A stretch of 5,437 nucleotides of DNA from positions 1 through 5,437 of the forward strand of contig WLMP01000064.1 of NCBI GenBank assembly GCA_009700155.1, in the 5' to 3' direction. The stretch comes from Actinomycetota bacterium (GTDB lineage Bacteria; Actinomycetota; Actinomycetes; Nanopelagicales; Nanopelagicaceae). A model generated the notes under the pieces. The model had not been told where the DNA came from. It ran no database searches and saw only the letters and a program-made list of their open reading frames with translations. A program made the position numbers and the translations under genes. Each line of letters opens with the position of its first letter. The first letter of the stretch is position 1. Positions 4,179 to 5,437 of this stretch are shown in pieces.

Positions 4179-5437
4179 CTAAAATCCAATTTCAGTTAAT
4201 GAATTTGATAACAGTTTGATACCTTCTAGAGCTTCTTCTGAAGAAACATTGCAAGGTGGGACCATATGGATACGATTAAAATTATTAAACGGCATCAAAC
4301 CATTTTTCTTACAAGTAGCAACTATTTCGTTCATTTTTGGACTAGATGATCCATACGGAGCAAGTGGCTCACGTGTTGAACGATCAATCACCATATCAAT
4401 TCCCCAAAAAACTCCAGCTCCGCGAATATCCCCAATAACTTTATGTTTATTAGCTAATTCTCTAAGTCCTGGACCAAGAATCTTTTCACCAATATTGGCA
4501 GCATTTTCAACCATTTTTTCACTCTTCATACATTCAATAGTTGCTACTGCGGTAGCGCAAGCTAATGGATGACCAGAGTAAGTTAAACCACCAGGGAAAA
4601 CCCTTTCATCAAAAGTCTTTGAAATTTGATCTGAAATCACAATTCCGCCAAGTGGCACATATCCAGAAGTTACTCCCTTTGCAAAAACAATTAAGTCAGG
4701 AACTGAGTTTGAGTGCTGATAGCCAAACCATTTTCCGGTTCTGCCAAAACCAGACATAACTTCATCGGCAATCCAGATAATTTCATATTTATCACATAGT
4801 TTTCTGACGCCATCAAGGTAACCTTTTGGCGGTACTAATACTCCAGCAGTTCCAGGAACACTTTCTAAAAGAATTGCTGCAATTGTTTTTGGGCCTTCAA
4901 AAATAATTGTTTGTTCTAAATGCTCTAGTGCACGTTCACATTCTTGTTCTTCAGTGGTTGCCCAAAAAGCTGATCGATATAAGTATGGTCCCCAGAAGTG
5001 CACATGACCGTAGCCAAATTCATTTGGAAATCTTCTTGGATCTCCAGTTGCATTTATGGCAGAGCCGGTATTGCCATGGTAAGAGCGATAAGTTGATAGA
5101 ACTTTATGTTTATTGGTGTGAAGGCGTGCCATCCTAATTGCATTCTCTACGCCATCAGCGCCAGCATTTGTAAAGAAAATCTTCTTAAACTTATCCTCAA
5201 CTAAACTTAAAATACTTTTAGCAGCCTCGTTTCTAGCTTCATTAGCATGTTGAGGAGCGATTGTTGTAAGCACATCTGCTTGCTGTTTTATGGCAGCAAT
5301 AACCTTTGGATGTTGATGGCCAATATTTGTAAAAACTAATTGACAAGAAAAATCTAAGTACTTCTTACCAGTGAAGTCCCAAAAATAAGAGCCACTACCG
5401 CCGGCAATAGCCATCGGTGAAATCTGAGCTTGGGCAG
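4179..5437 (-). CDS. Class III PLP-dependent aminotransferase, N-terminus outside the window
   Basis: The frame is open to the window edge; residues AQAQISP precede the first Met (5414-5412), and GSYFWDFTGKKYLDF shortly after it is the usual early motif of class III enzymes, so the true start is upstream. About 418 residues are visible, near full length. Counting from that Met: phosphate-binding NAGAD (83-87), YRSYHG (109-114) with the ring-stacking aromatic, IADEVMSGFGRTG (215-227) with Asp217 for the pyridine nitrogen, and the Schiff-base Lys246 in FAKGVTSGYVPLGG; GGLTYSGHP (275-283) follows. The signatures PYLYRSAF and ERALEHLE resemble the actinobacterial group often called taurine-pyruvate, taurine-2-oxoglutarate or 'aspartate aminotransferase family' enzymes. 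It probably moves an omega-amino group to a keto acid; the donor is unknown. It is the first visible gene of the sugar operon, eight bases before rbsK. GAD instead of the more common GAE appears typical for this subgroup. Confidence 0.9.
   Translation of the reverse strand, partial: AQAQISPMAIAGGSGSYFWDFTGKKYLDFSCQLVFTNIGHQHPKVIAAIKQQADVLTTIAPQHANEARNEAAKSILSLVEDKFKKIFFTNAGADGVENAIRMARLHTNKHKVLSTYRSYHGNTGSAINATGDPRRFPNEFGYGHVHFWGPYLYRSAFWATTEEQECERALEHLEQTIIFEGPKTIAAILLESVPGTAGVLVPPKGYLDGVRKLCDKYEIIWIADEVMSGFGRTGKWFGYQHSNSVPDLIVFAKGVTSGYVPLGGIVISDQISKTFDERVFPGGLTYSGHPLACATAVATIECMKSEKMVENAANIGEKILGPGLRELANKHKVIGDIRGAGVFWGIDMVIDRSTREPLAPYGSSSPKMNEIVATCKKNGLMPFNNFNRIHMVPPCNVSSEEALEGIKLLSNSLTEIGF

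Noticed and set aside
1..5437. CRISPR array, tRNA, rRNA, insertion sequence or prophage remnants
   Set aside because: No spaced direct repeats, cloverleaf-like segments, transposase motifs or attachment-site-like repeats were seen; coding sequence fills nearly the whole window.

Overview
The window is AT-rich bacterial DNA, and every gene I can support lies on the minus strand. It splits into two blocks separated by a 139-base gap (1062-1200). The organism is probably a low-GC actinobacterium, perhaps of the streamlined freshwater Nanopelagicales (acI) kind. This rests on a pilin-like protein with a DVPGW membrane-entry motif, a YggC/FrcK-like kinase and a class III aminotransferase, all resembling actinobacterial versions as I remember them, together with AT-rich codon use and very short intergenic gaps. 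It is inference, since no ribosomal or marker gene is present.

Right block (5437 down to 1201), in transcription order: a class III PLP-dependent aminotransferase whose N-terminus lies outside the window, a ribokinase (RbsK), a D-ribose pyranase-like protein (RbsD), a Gfo/Idh/MocA-type NAD(P)-dependent sugar or polyol dehydrogenase, and a P-loop kinase of the YggC/FrcK-like nucleoside/nucleotide kinase family. Gaps of 8, 11, about 5 and 29 bases suggest one operon. RbsD and RbsK form the classical anomer-conversion and phosphorylation pair for ribose or a similar sugar. The dehydrogenase, second kinase and aminotransferase suggest a wider pathway for a sugar, polyol or amino compound. No transporter or regulator is in view, so the substrate cannot be fixed.

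Left block (1061 down to 1): a compact cluster of four small single-pass membrane proteins of Tad/Flp pilus type. These are a Flp-pilin-like protein, a TadE-like protein, a second TadE protein with a textbook class IVb prepilin site, and the start of a TadG-like gene that runs off the left edge. The four genes abut or overlap, and all carry a Gly-Ser or Gly-Asp at the entry to the membrane helix. The tadZABC ATPase and platform genes are not in the window.

The gap between the blocks holds a near-perfect 15-base inverted repeat whose arms contain one consensus DnaA box and one near-consensus box. The pilin block is also rich in A7 runs and has a same-frame TAG/TTG junction between its first two genes, centred on a 14-base palindrome. 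I saw no RNA gene, CRISPR array, mobile element or integration site.
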